This document shows, one piece after another, positions 8,571 to 17,432 of a DNA stretch of 64,000 bases. The position numbers and the translations under genes were made by a program. The DNA comes from Putridiphycobacter sp965230195 (GTDB lineage: Bacteria > Bacteroidota > Bacteroidia > Flavobacteriales_D > Crocinitomicaceae), in the NCBI GenBank assembly GCA_965230195.1, contig OZ245997.1, positions 3,348,001 to 3,412,000 on the forward strand. Direction: 5' to 3'. The notes under the pieces are model-generated. The model made no database searches and was not told where the DNA came from. It worked only from the letters and a program-made list of their open reading frames with translations. Numbering within the stretch: position 1 is the first letter of the stretch; each line of letters opens with the position of its first letter.

Positions 8571-10289
8571 TTAGTTATTATATGATCTTCTTCTTGAGGA
8601 AGAGCGTCTGTTATCTCTTCGTCCAAAATCCCTTCTCCCGTTATTATTACCTTGTCTTCTTTTGCTGCCTCCTCTGCTTGATTTTTTAGGTGCAGAATTT
8701 GTAATTTCAACACTCATTGATTTACCTTCAAAATCAATGTTTTGAACATTTTTAATGATGGAGTTGGTGTGTTCACTATCAGCTTCAAAAAATGAGAAGT
8801 TATTAAGGATATCAATTTTACCAATACTGTTTTTTGATAAACCTGAATTATCACATACCAATCTTAGCAGTGCACCATGGTTAAAACCATCCTTTTTCCC
8901 AATATTAACAAAGAAACGCTGTGAATTATCACCATCATATCTCCCTTTATCGGAACGTGAGTTTTGCTTGGCATTGATATTACCTGCTTTTGAATAATAA
9001 TCTAAAAAGCGGTTAAATTCAGCCGATACAAATTTGGTAATGATCTCTTCTTTAGAGAAATCACTTAATTTTTCCATTACAGACGGAAGGTATTTTTCTA
9101 TTTCTTTATTATTAACCTCCACTTCAGTTACTTTGTCCACCAGATGCATTAATTGCTTTTCGCAGATGACATCAGCATTTGGGATGTTTTTAGGAACAAA
9201 CTGAGACTTTATAATACGTTCAATGCTCTTAATTTTTCGACCTTCATTGGTATTAATCAAGGCAATTGAAACTCCTTTTTTACCTGCTCTTGCTGTTCTA
9301 CCACTTCTGTGTGTGTAGTTTTCAACATCTTCAGGTAACTGGTAATGAATAACGTGTGTAATATTGTCTACATCAATTCCTCTGGCTGCTACATCAGTTG
9401 CTACTAAAATCTGTAGTGTTTTATTTCTGAATTTTTCCATTACACGGTCCCGCTGTGCCTGAGATAAATCTCCATGAAGTGGTTCGGCATTGTAACCCTC
9501 TTTCATTAATTTATCAGCTACAGCAGCAGTATCCCTTCTTGTTCTGCAAAATATTAAACCATAAATTTCAGGATTGAAGTCAATGATTCTTTTAAGTGCA
9601 ATATAACGGTCTCTTTCCTTAACAGAGTAGTAGTGGTGCTCAATGTTTTTATTGGTTTCATTTTTTCCACCCACAGTGATCTCGAAAGGATCGGTCATGT
9701 AGTTTTTAGCGATTCTGGCCACTTCTTTAGGCATGGTTGCTGAAAATAACCAAACGGTTTTTTCTTCGGGAGTGCCATCAAGAATACTATCGATATCCTC
9801 CTTAAATCCCATATTTAGCATTTCATCTGCTTCGTCTAAAACAACGGTTTGGATTTTGGAAATATTTACTTTCTTTCTCTTGATTAAATCCAGTAATCGT
9901 CCCGGAGTAGCGACAATGATATGAACACCACGCTCTATGGTTTTAATTTGTTTTATAATATCAGTTCCTCCGTAAACAGCAGTAATCTTCAGTCCTTTCA
10001 TTTTAGCAGCAAATGCTTCCATATCACGACTGATCTGAAGACATAACTCACGGGTTGGGCAAATGACCAATCCCTGTGTTTTTTTATCAGAGATATTAAT
10101 CTGATTTAACATAGGTAAACCAAAAGATGCTGTTTTACCGGTTCCGGTCGAAGCCAGGCCAATTAAATCTCCATTGTTTTCCAGTAAGTATGGAACTGCT
10201 TGTTCCTGGATTGGGGTAGGTGTTTCAAACCCCATGTCAGTTAATGACGATAGTATTTCGTCCTTTAAACCTAATTCTTTAAATGTCAT
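8571..10289 (-). CDS. DEAD-box ATP-dependent RNA helicase (CsdA/DeaD-like)
   Basis: A 572-residue RNA helicase. The core has the Q motif (TPTPIQEQ), Walker A ASTGTGKT (residues 46-53), DEAD (152-155), SAT (183-185) and the C-terminal motifs RGID and HRSGRTARAG. After the core a DbpA-type RNA-binding domain is likely (about residues 440-525), followed by a basic Arg/Gly/Ser tail from about 536 with many RR and GRR groups. This is the DeaD/CsdA architecture, which unwinds structured RNA during 50S assembly and cold growth. A leader of about 150 nt with a GC hairpin precedes it, and a good promoter lies upstream, suggesting post-transcriptional control. typA follows after 20 bp. Confidence 0.94.
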   Translation of the reverse strand: MTFKELGLKDEILSSLTDMGFETPTPIQEQAVPYLLENNGDLIGLASTGTGKTASFGLPMLNQINISDKKTQGLVICPTRELCLQISRDMEAFAAKMKGLKITAVYGGTDIIKQIKTIERGVHIIVATPGRLLDLIKRKKVNISKIQTVVLDEADEMLNMGFKEDIDSILDGTPEEKTVWLFSATMPKEVARIAKNYMTDPFEITVGGKNETNKNIEHHYYSVKERDRYIALKRIIDFNPEIYGLIFCRTRRDTAAVADKLMKEGYNAEPLHGDLSQAQRDRVMEKFRNKTLQILVATDVAARGIDVDNITHVIHYQLPEDVENYTHRSGRTARAGKKGVSIALINTNEGRKIKSIERIIKSQFVPKNIPNADVICEKQLMHLVDKVTEVEVNNKEIEKYLPSVMEKLSDFSKEEIITKFVSAEFNRFLDYYSKAGNINAKQNSRSDKGRYDGDNSQRFFVNIGKKDGFNHGALLRLVCDNSGLSKNSIGKIDILNNFSFFEADSEHTNSIIKNVQNIDFEGKSMSVEITNSAPKKSSRGGSKRRQGNNNGRRDFGRRDNRRSSSRRRSYNN

Positions 10290-10308
10290 ATTTTCATTAT
10301 TTTATTTT

Positions 10309-10329
10309 CTCAGGGGATTTAGCCCCGAG
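10309..10329 (-). promoter_or_regulatory. GC-rich hairpin in the helicase mRNA leader
   Basis: CTC-A-GGGG, loop ATTTAG, CCCC-GAG form a stem with one bulged A. It is unusually GC-rich for this AT-rich DNA. In the mRNA it ends 19 nt before the start codon of the DEAD-box gene. No T-run follows, so it is not a usual terminator. A translational control element is possible. Confidence 0.45.
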
Positions 10330-10448
10330 CCCCATAGTTATTTGTCAATTCTACTCAATAAAATAAATGAAATTCAAGACCAAGAATTTCTATAATCAAC
10401 TAACAACTATTAAACGTAAATCAGGAATTTAGTTTCCTAATTTGGGCG

Positions 10449-10478
10449 CAAAGATACATTAAACACTTTAATTGACAA
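10449..10478 (-). promoter_or_regulatory. Promoter of DEAD-box helicase / typA
   Basis: On the minus strand, TTG (10478-10476), a 19-base spacer, then TATCTTTG (10456-10449) match the Bacteroidota -33/-7 consensus. Transcription would start near 10445, giving a leader of about 155 nt before the ATG at 10289. Confidence 0.65.
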
Positions 10479-10501
10479 TGTAAATGGTTCGTTTAATGCT
10501 T

Positions 10502-11641
10502 TTATTCTAGGATTTCCAGCAGGTCATTTATTTTCCTTTCAGCAATTTTTTCCCAAACAAAATTCTCCTGAACCAACTGTAATGAAGAATTTTTCATGGC
10601 GTTCAGTTCAGAGTCCTTTTGATTAGTAAACATCAAAATAGCTTCTTTGATGGCTTCAGGTGAGCTGTTTGCTAAGACAAAACCATTGTCATTAATCATT
10701 TTTGATGAAGCGCCTACATTTGTAGTAATAATAGCTAGTCCGTTCGCCATAGCTTCGAGAATCACTGTAGGCATTCCTTCAGAATGAGAGGGACAAACTA
10801 AAATATCATTTTCCCTTAATAAATCGTGTATTTTGTTCTGGTCCTTAACCTCGCCTACATAGGTTACTTCCGGAATGTTAAGTTCAGGGTGAGGGGCTAT
10901 AGGGCCGACAAATGTAAAATCGAAATTAAAAAGCCCTTTATTTTTGATTTCAATCAGTGCATTGGTTAATTCGATAATTCCTTTTCGCCGTTCATTTCTC
11001 CCTATAAAAATAAAGCCAATCCGGTCGTGTTGTAAAGGTGAGTCTATTAACCATTTTGACTCTATACCATTTGATTGATCCAAAATTTTATGAGATGGGA
11101 TCCCCATTTTTTGTATGATAGCATCAATTTTTCCACCAAATGAATATACATAATCAGCTTTTTTACAAATTTTCCTCACAAAGGGTTTTAATAGCTGGTA
11201 TTCGAGTTTTACTTTTAGGTTCGGTGCCTTTTGAAACATCTCAAAACCATGAAAATTAACTAAAACTTTAGGTTTAATGGATTTTCCCACAAATGCCCAT
11301 CCGGTAAAGCCCTGGGTGTAAATAAAATCGAATTGATTAATCTGGGACTTAAACTTTTCATAAACAGCAGTAGAGTATACTTTGTTTTCATGGATATAGT
11401 GTCCTGGAATTTTCCCTTTAAATAAAAAAGGGATAAACTCAACAGTTAGGAACTTTTGTTCATCATCCGAGAACAAATCCATAGTGTTTTCACTGAAGGT
11501 AGCTTGTCCTGTATAACCACAATGTACTAATGTGACCCTGATTTTTGACTGCAATAATAACTTAACCAAAACGTGTGAATGCTTTTGCATGCCACCGGTA
11601 ACGTAAGGTGTAATACCATCAGTAATGAAAAGTAAATTCAT
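10502..11641 (-). CDS. Family 4 glycosyltransferase
   Basis: A 379-residue GT-B fold glycosyltransferase. The N-terminus FITDGITPYVTGGMQKHSH is the glycine-rich acceptor-side start usual for GT4 enzymes. The C-terminal half has the donor-binding pattern: GFIFIGRNERRKG, then the E-x7-E motif in SHSEGMPTVILEAMANG. No membrane segment is visible, so it probably works at the inner face of the membrane on a lipid-linked or outer-membrane glycan. The sugar and acceptor cannot be predicted. Its ATG directly abuts the stop of the AcpH-like gene, making it the last gene of the prfC operon. There is no cluster of other glycan genes beside it, so this may be a stand-alone transferase. Confidence 0.85.
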   Translation of the reverse strand: MNLLFITDGITPYVTGGMQKHSHVLVKLLLQSKIRVTLVHCGYTGQATFSENTMDLFSDDEQKFLTVEFIPFLFKGKIPGHYIHENKVYSTAVYEKFKSQINQFDFIYTQGFTGWAFVGKSIKPKVLVNFHGFEMFQKAPNLKVKLEYQLLKPFVRKICKKADYVYSFGGKIDAIIQKMGIPSHKILDQSNGIESKWLIDSPLQHDRIGFIFIGRNERRKGIIELTNALIEIKNKGLFNFDFTFVGPIAPHPELNIPEVTYVGEVKDQNKIHDLLRENDILVCPSHSEGMPTVILEAMANGLAIITTNVGASSKMINDNGFVLANSSPEAIKEAILMFTNQKDSELNAMKNSSLQLVQENFVWEKIAERKINDLLEILE

Positions 11642-12241
11642 TTAACTTAGTTTAAGGTTAAATTTTGCATTAACTGCATTGATAATATCTTCCATAAACT
11701 GTTGATATAATTGATCAATTTTAACTGTATTATCCACATAAACCTGAAAGGCATCATGCAGGTTATTGCTAAATGGTATTCTGTATTCAAAATTTCTTAA
11801 GGTTTCAGATATACCTTCAGGTCGAATATAATTTGAAAGCCAGTCATGTTTGGACATATGGTGGAAGATATAATGAAATTCTTCCGGAAAATGAATCAAA
11901 TCTTTTTCAGTGAGTGTGTAAATCGATTTTATGAATTCGTCAAGCTGAGAATTTGAATATTTAGCCCAGTTTTTACTGATATAGTGGTCCAGCAGGATAT
12001 CACTGGCAATGAAGGATACCCTTCTGACACCATGTTCCCGGAATAACAAGGCAACTGCTTTAACATGAGGAGAGTTATCAGTAAAAGAGTCAATAAACCT
12101 GTGGATTCTAACACCTGTAATAATAGAGGAGGGGATCTCTGTAAAATTCTCCAGGTCTCCCTTAAAATGATCTCCACCAAGGTTGCCTGAAATATATTCA
12201 GTATTATATTGGGTCAGTAAACAGTGGCCTAAAAAGTTCAT
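11642..12241 (-). CDS. Acyl carrier protein phosphodiesterase family protein (AcpH-like)
   Basis: A 199-residue protein like AcpH, which removes the 4'-phosphopantetheine group from holo-ACP in E. coli. The N-terminus MNFLGHCLL followed by GNLGGDHFKG (about residues 19-28) fits the MNFLAH...GN-x3-D-x2-(K/R)G pattern. HRFIDSFTD and SDILLDHYI supply the His/Asp residues expected of this HD-like fold, and the length is usual. In Bacteroidota the biochemical role has not been proven as far as I know, so the exact activity is inference. It sits 3 bp after prfC and abuts the glycosyltransferase gene. Confidence 0.82.
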   Translation of the reverse strand: MNFLGHCLLTQYNTEYISGNLGGDHFKGDLENFTEIPSSIITGVRIHRFIDSFTDNSPHVKAVALLFREHGVRRVSFIASDILLDHYISKNWAKYSNSQLDEFIKSIYTLTEKDLIHFPEEFHYIFHHMSKHDWLSNYIRPEGISETLRNFEYRIPFSNNLHDAFQVYVDNTVKIDQLYQQFMEDIINAVNAKFNLKLS

Positions 12242-12244
12242 GAT

Positions 12245-13840
12245 TTAGTTTTGATCAACTTTGAAATCGGAGGTAAAGTGGAAGGTAATATCAGGATAAT
12301 CTGTTTGTGCCATTTGCAGTAAAAATGGTGTTTCAGCAAGGAAAACGTAATTATCATCCTTATCAGTGGCAATATAAATAGTTTTAGCTTTAATAAATCG
12401 TTCAAGCTGTTCTTTGTTATCAGTGGTCATCCAACAAGCCTTATAGAATCGCTTTGGAGAAAAGGCACATTTAGCACCATATTCATGTTCCAGTCTGTAT
12501 TGAATAACTTCAAATTGTAATTGTCCAACTGTACCAACAATTTTACGGTTACCGGGTTGTTGTATAAATAACTGGGCAACTCCCTCATCAGTTAACTGTT
12601 TAATACCTTTTTCAAGTTGTTTGGATTTCATAGGGTCCTTATTTTCTAACTCCATAAATATTTCAGGAGAGAAACTTGGTACACCTTTATATAAAAATCT
12701 GGTTCCTTCTGTCAGGGTATCACCAATTTTAAAGTTCCCGGTATCGTATAATCCAATCACATCTCCAGGGTAAGCTTCGTCAATAATACTTTTATCCTGG
12801 GCCATAAAAGAGGTCGGATTGGCAAACTTCATTTTTTTATCGAACCGTGAGTGATTGTAAAATTTATTACGCTCAAATTTACCGGATACGATTCTTAAGA
12901 ATGCAATTCTGTCCCTGTGTTTAGGATCAAGGTTAGCGTGAATTTTGAATATAAATCCGGAAAAATCTTTTGCTAAAGGCTCTACATAACCCTGATCAGA
13001 CTCACGGCCTATGGGCTGTGGAGATATTTTCAGGAAAGCTTCAAGTAATTCTTTAACCCCAAAATTATTAATAGCAGAACCGAAAAATACTGGTGCGATT
13101 TCACCGGAAAGGTAATCTTCTTTTTTAAAAGGATCATAAACTCCTTCTACGAGTTCCAACTCCTCTCTGAGTGTTTCAGCAGGAGAATCACCAATGATTT
13201 CTTCTAAATCAGAAGAATTAATGTCCTGAATTGAAATGACCTCGTCACTGATTTTAGTTTTGTTAGCTGCAAACAGATTTACATTTTGATCGAAGATATT
13301 ATAAACACCCTGAAAGGTATGTCCTATACCAATTGGCCATGAAAGAGGTCTGACCTTAATGTCTAATTTTGATTCCAGTTCATCTAAGAGGTCAAATGCA
13401 TCCCGACCTTCACGGTCCATTTTGTTGACAAATACAATAACCGGTGTATTTCTCATCCGACAAACTTCCATTAGTCTTTCGGTTTGTGCCTCAACACCGT
13501 TGGCGCAGTCAATTATCAATATAACACTATCAACAGCTGTTAAAGTTCTGTAAGTATCTTCTGCAAAGTCCTTATGGCCAGGAGTATCTAGAATGTTGAT
13601 TTGCTTACCGTCATATTGGAAAGCCATCACTGAGGTGGCAACAGAAATTCCTCTTTGTTTTTCAATTTCCATGAAATCTGAGGTGGCCGTTTTCTTAATT
13701 TTGTTGTTTTTTACAGCTCCGGCGGTCTGAATGGCACCACCAAATAATAAAAGTTTTTCTGTCAATGTTGTTTTTCCGGCATCCGGGTGAGATATAATTG
13801 CAAATGTTCTTCGCTTTTGTACTTCGGTTTCTATACTCAT
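12245..13840 (-). CDS. prfC: Peptide chain release factor 3
   Basis: A 531-residue GTPase that recycles RF1 and RF2 from the ribosome after termination and takes part in post-peptidyl-transfer quality control. Motifs: HPDAGKTT (residues 18-25), EIEKQRGISVATSVM, DTPGHKDFAEDTYRTL and NKMDREG, with FGGAIQTAGAVK right after the P-loop, which is diagnostic of RF3 rather than EF-G. The C-terminal domain (GTVGQLQFEVIQYRLEHEYG) is also RF3-type. Length is normal. It leads a tight minus-strand operon with the AcpH-like and glycosyltransferase genes. It is divergent from the L,D-transpeptidase gene, with 94 bp between the two starts. Confidence 0.97.
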   Translation of the reverse strand: MSIETEVQKRRTFAIISHPDAGKTTLTEKLLLFGGAIQTAGAVKNNKIKKTATSDFMEIEKQRGISVATSVMAFQYDGKQINILDTPGHKDFAEDTYRTLTAVDSVILIIDCANGVEAQTERLMEVCRMRNTPVIVFVNKMDREGRDAFDLLDELESKLDIKVRPLSWPIGIGHTFQGVYNIFDQNVNLFAANKTKISDEVISIQDINSSDLEEIIGDSPAETLREELELVEGVYDPFKKEDYLSGEIAPVFFGSAINNFGVKELLEAFLKISPQPIGRESDQGYVEPLAKDFSGFIFKIHANLDPKHRDRIAFLRIVSGKFERNKFYNHSRFDKKMKFANPTSFMAQDKSIIDEAYPGDVIGLYDTGNFKIGDTLTEGTRFLYKGVPSFSPEIFMELENKDPMKSKQLEKGIKQLTDEGVAQLFIQQPGNRKIVGTVGQLQFEVIQYRLEHEYGAKCAFSPKRFYKACWMTTDNKEQLERFIKAKTIYIATDKDDNYVFLAETPFLLQMAQTDYPDITFHFTSDFKVDQN

Positions 13841-13921
13841 ATCATCAAATAGGGTCCTGTCTTAAAGTGTTAAAAACGGGCTGTTTCAGTTAAATTTCTG
13901 GCAAAAATAAGTTAAATTATC

Positions 13922-13929
13922 TATATTTG
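13922..13929 (+). promoter_or_regulatory. -7 element of the L,D-transpeptidase gene
   Basis: TATATTTG fits TAnnTTTG and ends 5 bases before the ATG at 13935. Transcription starting 3-4 bases after the box would give an mRNA with almost no leader. No clear -33 TTG is seen at the usual distance. Confidence 0.5.
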
Positions 13930-13934
13930 CCGCC

Positions 13935-14696
13935 ATGCAGACAAGGATTAACCAAAAAATCATTCTTTTTTTGGGGATGATTTTGATTTCATTTACAGGG
14001 TTTACAGCCTATGGTGGCCATAATAAATCAGAGCTTTTAGAAAACGATTCTATATTTATTGAAGCCAGACATGATTTCAAAGTTTTTACTAAATCATTAT
14101 ATCATACTTTAGGTGATACCACCTTAAATTATGATGCATTTGAGTATGCTGCAAAAGGGTATTTTAATTTATTGAGAAAAGAAAAAATAAGCAAGGAACG
14201 CTTTTTTACAGTAATTGATTTTTCTCAGCCTTCAACTTCCGAAAGGTTGTATATCATTGATATTTGCTATAACCGAATAATTTATAAATCAATTGTTGCA
14301 CACGGAAGAAACTCTGGTGGGTTATATGCCAGAAGATTCTCTAATGAGAGTAATTCTCATCAAAGCAGTATTGGTTTTTACCTCACGTCATCTACTTATA
14401 ACAGCAGAAAGTATAAACTGGCATTAAGATTAGACGGACTGGAGTATACTAATAACAGGGCTAGCAGTCGTGGAGTAGTAATGCACGGAGCTGATTATGC
14501 CACTTATGAATTTTTAAACAAAAATGGTATGTTGGGGCGTTCATATGGGTGCCCGGCCATGCCTCACCGTAATTTTGATGAAGTGGTGGGGTGGTTAAAA
14601 CACGGTACGTGTTTGTTTATATATTATCCGGACAGATCTTACTTAAGACGTTCCAGGTTATTGAACCGAAAGGATTATCTGACCTTTTTTATTTAA
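13935..14696 (+). CDS. Murein L,D-transpeptidase catalytic domain protein (YkuD_2)
   Basis: A 253-residue exported protein with a hydrophobic N-terminal segment (residues 9-26), so it acts in the periplasm. Its core matches the murein L,D-transpeptidase family found in Bacteroidota: FTVIDFSQPSTSERLYIID, the histidine of VVMHGA (H184) and the nucleophile region GRSYGCPAMP with Cys206. Such enzymes make 3-3 cross-links in peptidoglycan or attach proteins to it; which one applies here is unknown. A -7 element lies only 5 bases before the ATG. It ends 2 bp from the convergent permease gene. Confidence 0.87.
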   Translation: MQTRINQKIILFLGMILISFTGFTAYGGHNKSELLENDSIFIEARHDFKVFTKSLYHTLGDTTLNYDAFEYAAKGYFNLLRKEKISKERFFTVIDFSQPSTSERLYIIDICYNRIIYKSIVAHGRNSGGLYARRFSNESNSHQSSIGFYLTSSTYNSRKYKLALRLDGLEYTNNRASSRGVVMHGADYATYEFLNKNGMLGRSYGCPAMPHRNFDEVVGWLKHGTCLFIYYPDRSYLRRSRLLNRKDYLTFFI

Positions 14697-14698
14697 CG

Positions 14699-15940
14699 TT
14701 ATTTAGAGGCTATACCCTTATAAGTATAACCAAGGTCAGTAATCATTGTCTTGACTTCATCTTCGGTTGCCTCTCCTTTTATAACAACTGATTTTGATAC
14801 AATATCGGCGTGTGCCTCTTCAATACTATCCAACTTTGAAAGATTAGTTTCGACAGTATTTTTACAATGATTACAGGTCATGCCTTCAACTATATATTTT
14901 GATTCCATTTCACTTATTTTAATTTGTCGCGGTATCAGTTTATTTATTTCCACAAATAAAAGCAGGCCAATTAATAGTACCGCACTAATAATACCTGTCC
15001 AGTCATCTGCGTGATGGTTATGTGCTGCAATTGCCTGAGCAGAAAGCTTAAACCATTCGGGGTTAAGTACAAAATCAATTAATACACCAAAGAATAGTGC
15101 TCCGGCAATAATTGAAAAAAGGTAAGCAAGAGTTGCTTTTTTGCCCATTGAGTTCCAAAGCACCGTTATGGTAGCAATATTAGTGGCCGGACCAGCCATT
15201 AAAAATACAAGAACTGCACCCGGACTAACACCTGATATTAACAAGGCTGTAGCTATTGGTACTGATCCCGTGGCACAAACATAAAGCGGTACAGAAGCAA
15301 CCAATACAATCAACATGTTTAATATAGGTTGATTCATATAATTGGTAAAAAAAGTGTCAGGAATCAATGTGGTGATTAACGCAGCAAGCAATACACCTAA
15401 AAGCAACTGACGAGAAATATCACTCAGAAAATCAACAAAAGCGTATCGAAACAGTTCTATTGCTTTATTGCCCCGGATTTCATTAACTTCCGGTTCTGTT
15501 ATAATTGATTCATTAATCTCTGTGCCGGGTTTTTCAATTTTTTCAGTAAACCATCCTCCAAAAACACCAGTGATAAAAGCAATCAAAGGTCTGGACAGTG
15601 CCCAGTAGATATTCATCAGGGAATAGGTGATTAATACTGAATCTACTCCGGTTTGAGGGGTAGAGATGAGAAAAGAGTTAGTTGCACCTTTCTTTGCACC
15701 ATTTTTGTATAGCGAAATTCCGGTAGGTATAACCCCACAGGAGCATAGTGGTAAGGGCACACCTAAAAGTGATGCTTTAACAGATGATATGATACCTGGT
15801 TTACCAAGGTGCTTAGTTAAAAGGTGTTTTGGCAGGAAAACATGTAGCAGACCTGCGATAAAGAAACCAAGTAAAAGATATGGAGACATTTCTATAAAGA
15901 TGGTCCATATTTCAAGGAGGATTTCTTTTATCAGTACCAT
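14699..15940 (-). CDS. SO_0444-type Cu/Zn efflux permease with C-terminal HMA domain
   Basis: A 413-residue membrane protein. Residues 1-340 form the permease (DUF318/ArsP-like superfamily) with about nine to ten hydrophobic helices and the signature PLPLCSCGVIP followed by a STPQTGVDS region; the CSC pair probably touches the metal. From residue 345 it carries a heavy-metal-associated domain with GMTCNHC (353-359), a copper/zinc-type binding loop. The fused architecture is that of the SO_0444 efflux family. Its cation is inferred, not shown. It is divergent from the short dapF operon and convergent with the L,D-transpeptidase; no metal-sensing regulator is next to it. Confidence 0.87.
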   Translation of the reverse strand: MVLIKEILLEIWTIFIEMSPYLLLGFFIAGLLHVFLPKHLLTKHLGKPGIISSVKASLLGVPLPLCSCGVIPTGISLYKNGAKKGATNSFLISTPQTGVDSVLITYSLMNIYWALSRPLIAFITGVFGGWFTEKIEKPGTEINESIITEPEVNEIRGNKAIELFRYAFVDFLSDISRQLLLGVLLAALITTLIPDTFFTNYMNQPILNMLIVLVASVPLYVCATGSVPIATALLISGVSPGAVLVFLMAGPATNIATITVLWNSMGKKATLAYLFSIIAGALFFGVLIDFVLNPEWFKLSAQAIAAHNHHADDWTGIISAVLLIGLLLFVEINKLIPRQIKISEMESKYIVEGMTCNHCKNTVETNLSKLDSIEEAHADIVSKSVVIKGEATEDEVKTMITDLGYTYKGIASK

Positions 15941-15992
15941 AGTACAAATTTAATTATTTTGAAGGTAAAACATTTCACATTTTTATATTTAA

Positions 15993-16000
15993 TACCTTTG
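15993..16000 (+). promoter_or_regulatory. -7 element of the dapF operon
   Basis: TACCTTTG fits TAnnTTTG, 18 bases before the TTG start at 16019. The -33 part is not clear. Confidence 0.45.
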
Positions 16001-16018
16001 CATTGATTTTTTGATAAC

Positions 16019-16654
16019 TTGAACACCCGGCAATACATATCATTCGCAATAGTTTTAATAATTGGCATCATCATTGGGTACTTTCTGTCTGATATTGCCC
16101 GAACAGATGTCTCTCCTGACGTGATTACAACCCATACTGTTGATACACTGATACAATCGGAAATTGTTGAGGTTCCCGTTGAAATTAAAACTAAGGTAAA
16201 AGAGGTGGATACGGTATATATTCAGAGTGATGATGTTGTTAAACCGGACTCTAATGTTTTAAATACTGATACGGTCAGTTTTATTGAAACGGATACTTTA
16301 GTGACAGATGATTCTATTCTTCAGGATAAGAAAATAAGTCAGATAAAAGTGAAATTAGTTGACTTGAGTACGACTGAAAAAGATACATTACTTGAAAAAT
16401 TATTAGATGTAAAAACGGTTAAAAATGAATCGGTTACAATTGAGTTTTGGGAGTCACCTGTAAATTATACCGGATATAAACTATCAAAGTCAAGATTGAT
16501 TATTTATGGTTTAGTACAATCTGAAGACTTAAAATTTTATAAACGAGATTCTGATTACTGTCTAAAAGTTAACGGATTATACTATAGTTTAATTGAAACA
16601 GGTGTATATTTGAAATACACTCAAACTGAAAAACCAGAGTTTATTGATGATTAG
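16019..16654 (+). CDS. Membrane-anchored hypothetical protein (TTG start)
   Basis: A 211-residue protein I do not recognise. Residues 6-25 are one strong membrane helix (ISFAIVLIIGIIIGYFLS). Then comes a Thr/Asp/Val-rich stretch of about 80 residues with repeated DTV/DTL groups, then a compact C-terminal domain of about 110 residues. The start is TTG at 16019: an in-frame stop lies at 16004-16006 and there is no ATG in the frame near the N-terminus. Its last bases overlap dapF, so it leads the operon with dapF and a GNAT gene. The C-terminal part presumably lies in the periplasm. Confidence 0.7.
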   Translation: MNTRQYISFAIVLIIGIIIGYFLSDIARTDVSPDVITTHTVDTLIQSEIVEVPVEIKTKVKEVDTVYIQSDDVVKPDSNVLNTDTVSFIETDTLVTDDSILQDKKISQIKVKLVDLSTTEKDTLLEKLLDVKTVKNESVTIEFWESPVNYTGYKLSKSRLIIYGLVQSEDLKFYKRDSDYCLKVNGLYYSLIETGVYLKYTQTEKPEFIDD

Positions 16655-17432
16655 ATTTTATAAATACCAGGGAGCAGGTAACGACTTTGTTATGATTGAT
16701 AACAGGACTAATATCCATTTAAATAAAACCGAAATTGTAAAGCAATTATGTGAAAGAAGGTTTGGAATTGGTTCTGATGGGTTGATTTTTATAGAAAATC
16801 ATGCTGAACTGGACTTTGTAATGGATTTTTATAATCCTGACGGGAGTCAAAGTTTTTGTGGTAATGGTAGCCGTTGTGCTGTAGCTTTTGCAAAGGATAT
16901 TGGCGTTATTACTTCAAACGAAACTAAATTTTTGGCTATTGATGGTGTCCATAAAGCTGAAATTAATCGTGACCATTATAAGGTGTCTATGAAAAGTGTA
17001 GATGGTATATCAAGTAAAGGTGAAGATTTTTTTATTGATACAGGATCTCCACATTATATTTCCTATTTAAAAGAGGGAGATGAAAGAGATATTGTTGAAT
17101 ATGGACGGAAAATCAGGTATTCTGAAGCTTATAGCCCGGAGGGTACTAATGTGAACCTGGTAAAGGTACTGAATGACGAAAAAATTGATATCAGAACTTA
17201 TGAACGTGGTGTGGAAGCAGAAACATTTGCTTGTGGAACAGGAGCTACAGCCTGTGCCTTAAGTTATGCGGCGATACAAGGTTATGACTCGGGTACTATA
17301 GGTGTTAAGGTTAAAGGAGGAGATTTGAAAGTTTACTTCAAAAAATCTGGCGAAGGGTACAATGATATATGGCTTGAAGGTCCAGCAAAAATGGTTTTTC
17401 AGGGCGAGATTGCACTTAATAATGAACATTAA
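16647..17432 (+). CDS. dapF: Diaminopimelate epimerase
   Basis: A 261-residue cofactor-free racemase that converts LL- to meso-diaminopimelate for lysine and peptidoglycan synthesis in the cytoplasm. Both catalytic cysteines are present: Cys71 in FCGNGSRC and Cys196 in ACGTGATAC. GAGNDFVMIDNR near the N-terminus and EGTNVNLV in the middle are also conserved. I chose the ATG at 16647; a TTG at 16644 just before it would add one residue. It overlaps the upstream gene by 8 bp, and the GNAT gene begins inside its last codons, so the three are translationally coupled. Confidence 0.96.
   Translation: MIRFYKYQGAGNDFVMIDNRTNIHLNKTEIVKQLCERRFGIGSDGLIFIENHAELDFVMDFYNPDGSQSFCGNGSRCAVAFAKDIGVITSNETKFLAIDGVHKAEINRDHYKVSMKSVDGISSKGEDFFIDTGSPHYISYLKEGDERDIVEYGRKIRYSEAYSPEGTNVNLVKVLNDEKIDIRTYERGVEAETFACGTGATACALSYAAIQGYDSGTIGVKVKGGDLKVYFKKSGEGYNDIWLEGPAKMVFQGEIALNNEH

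Noticed and set aside
17362..17421. A 20-residue longer N-terminus for the GNAT gene after dapF
   Set aside because: It is the dapF coding sequence read in another frame; the ATG at 17422 gives the usual family start.
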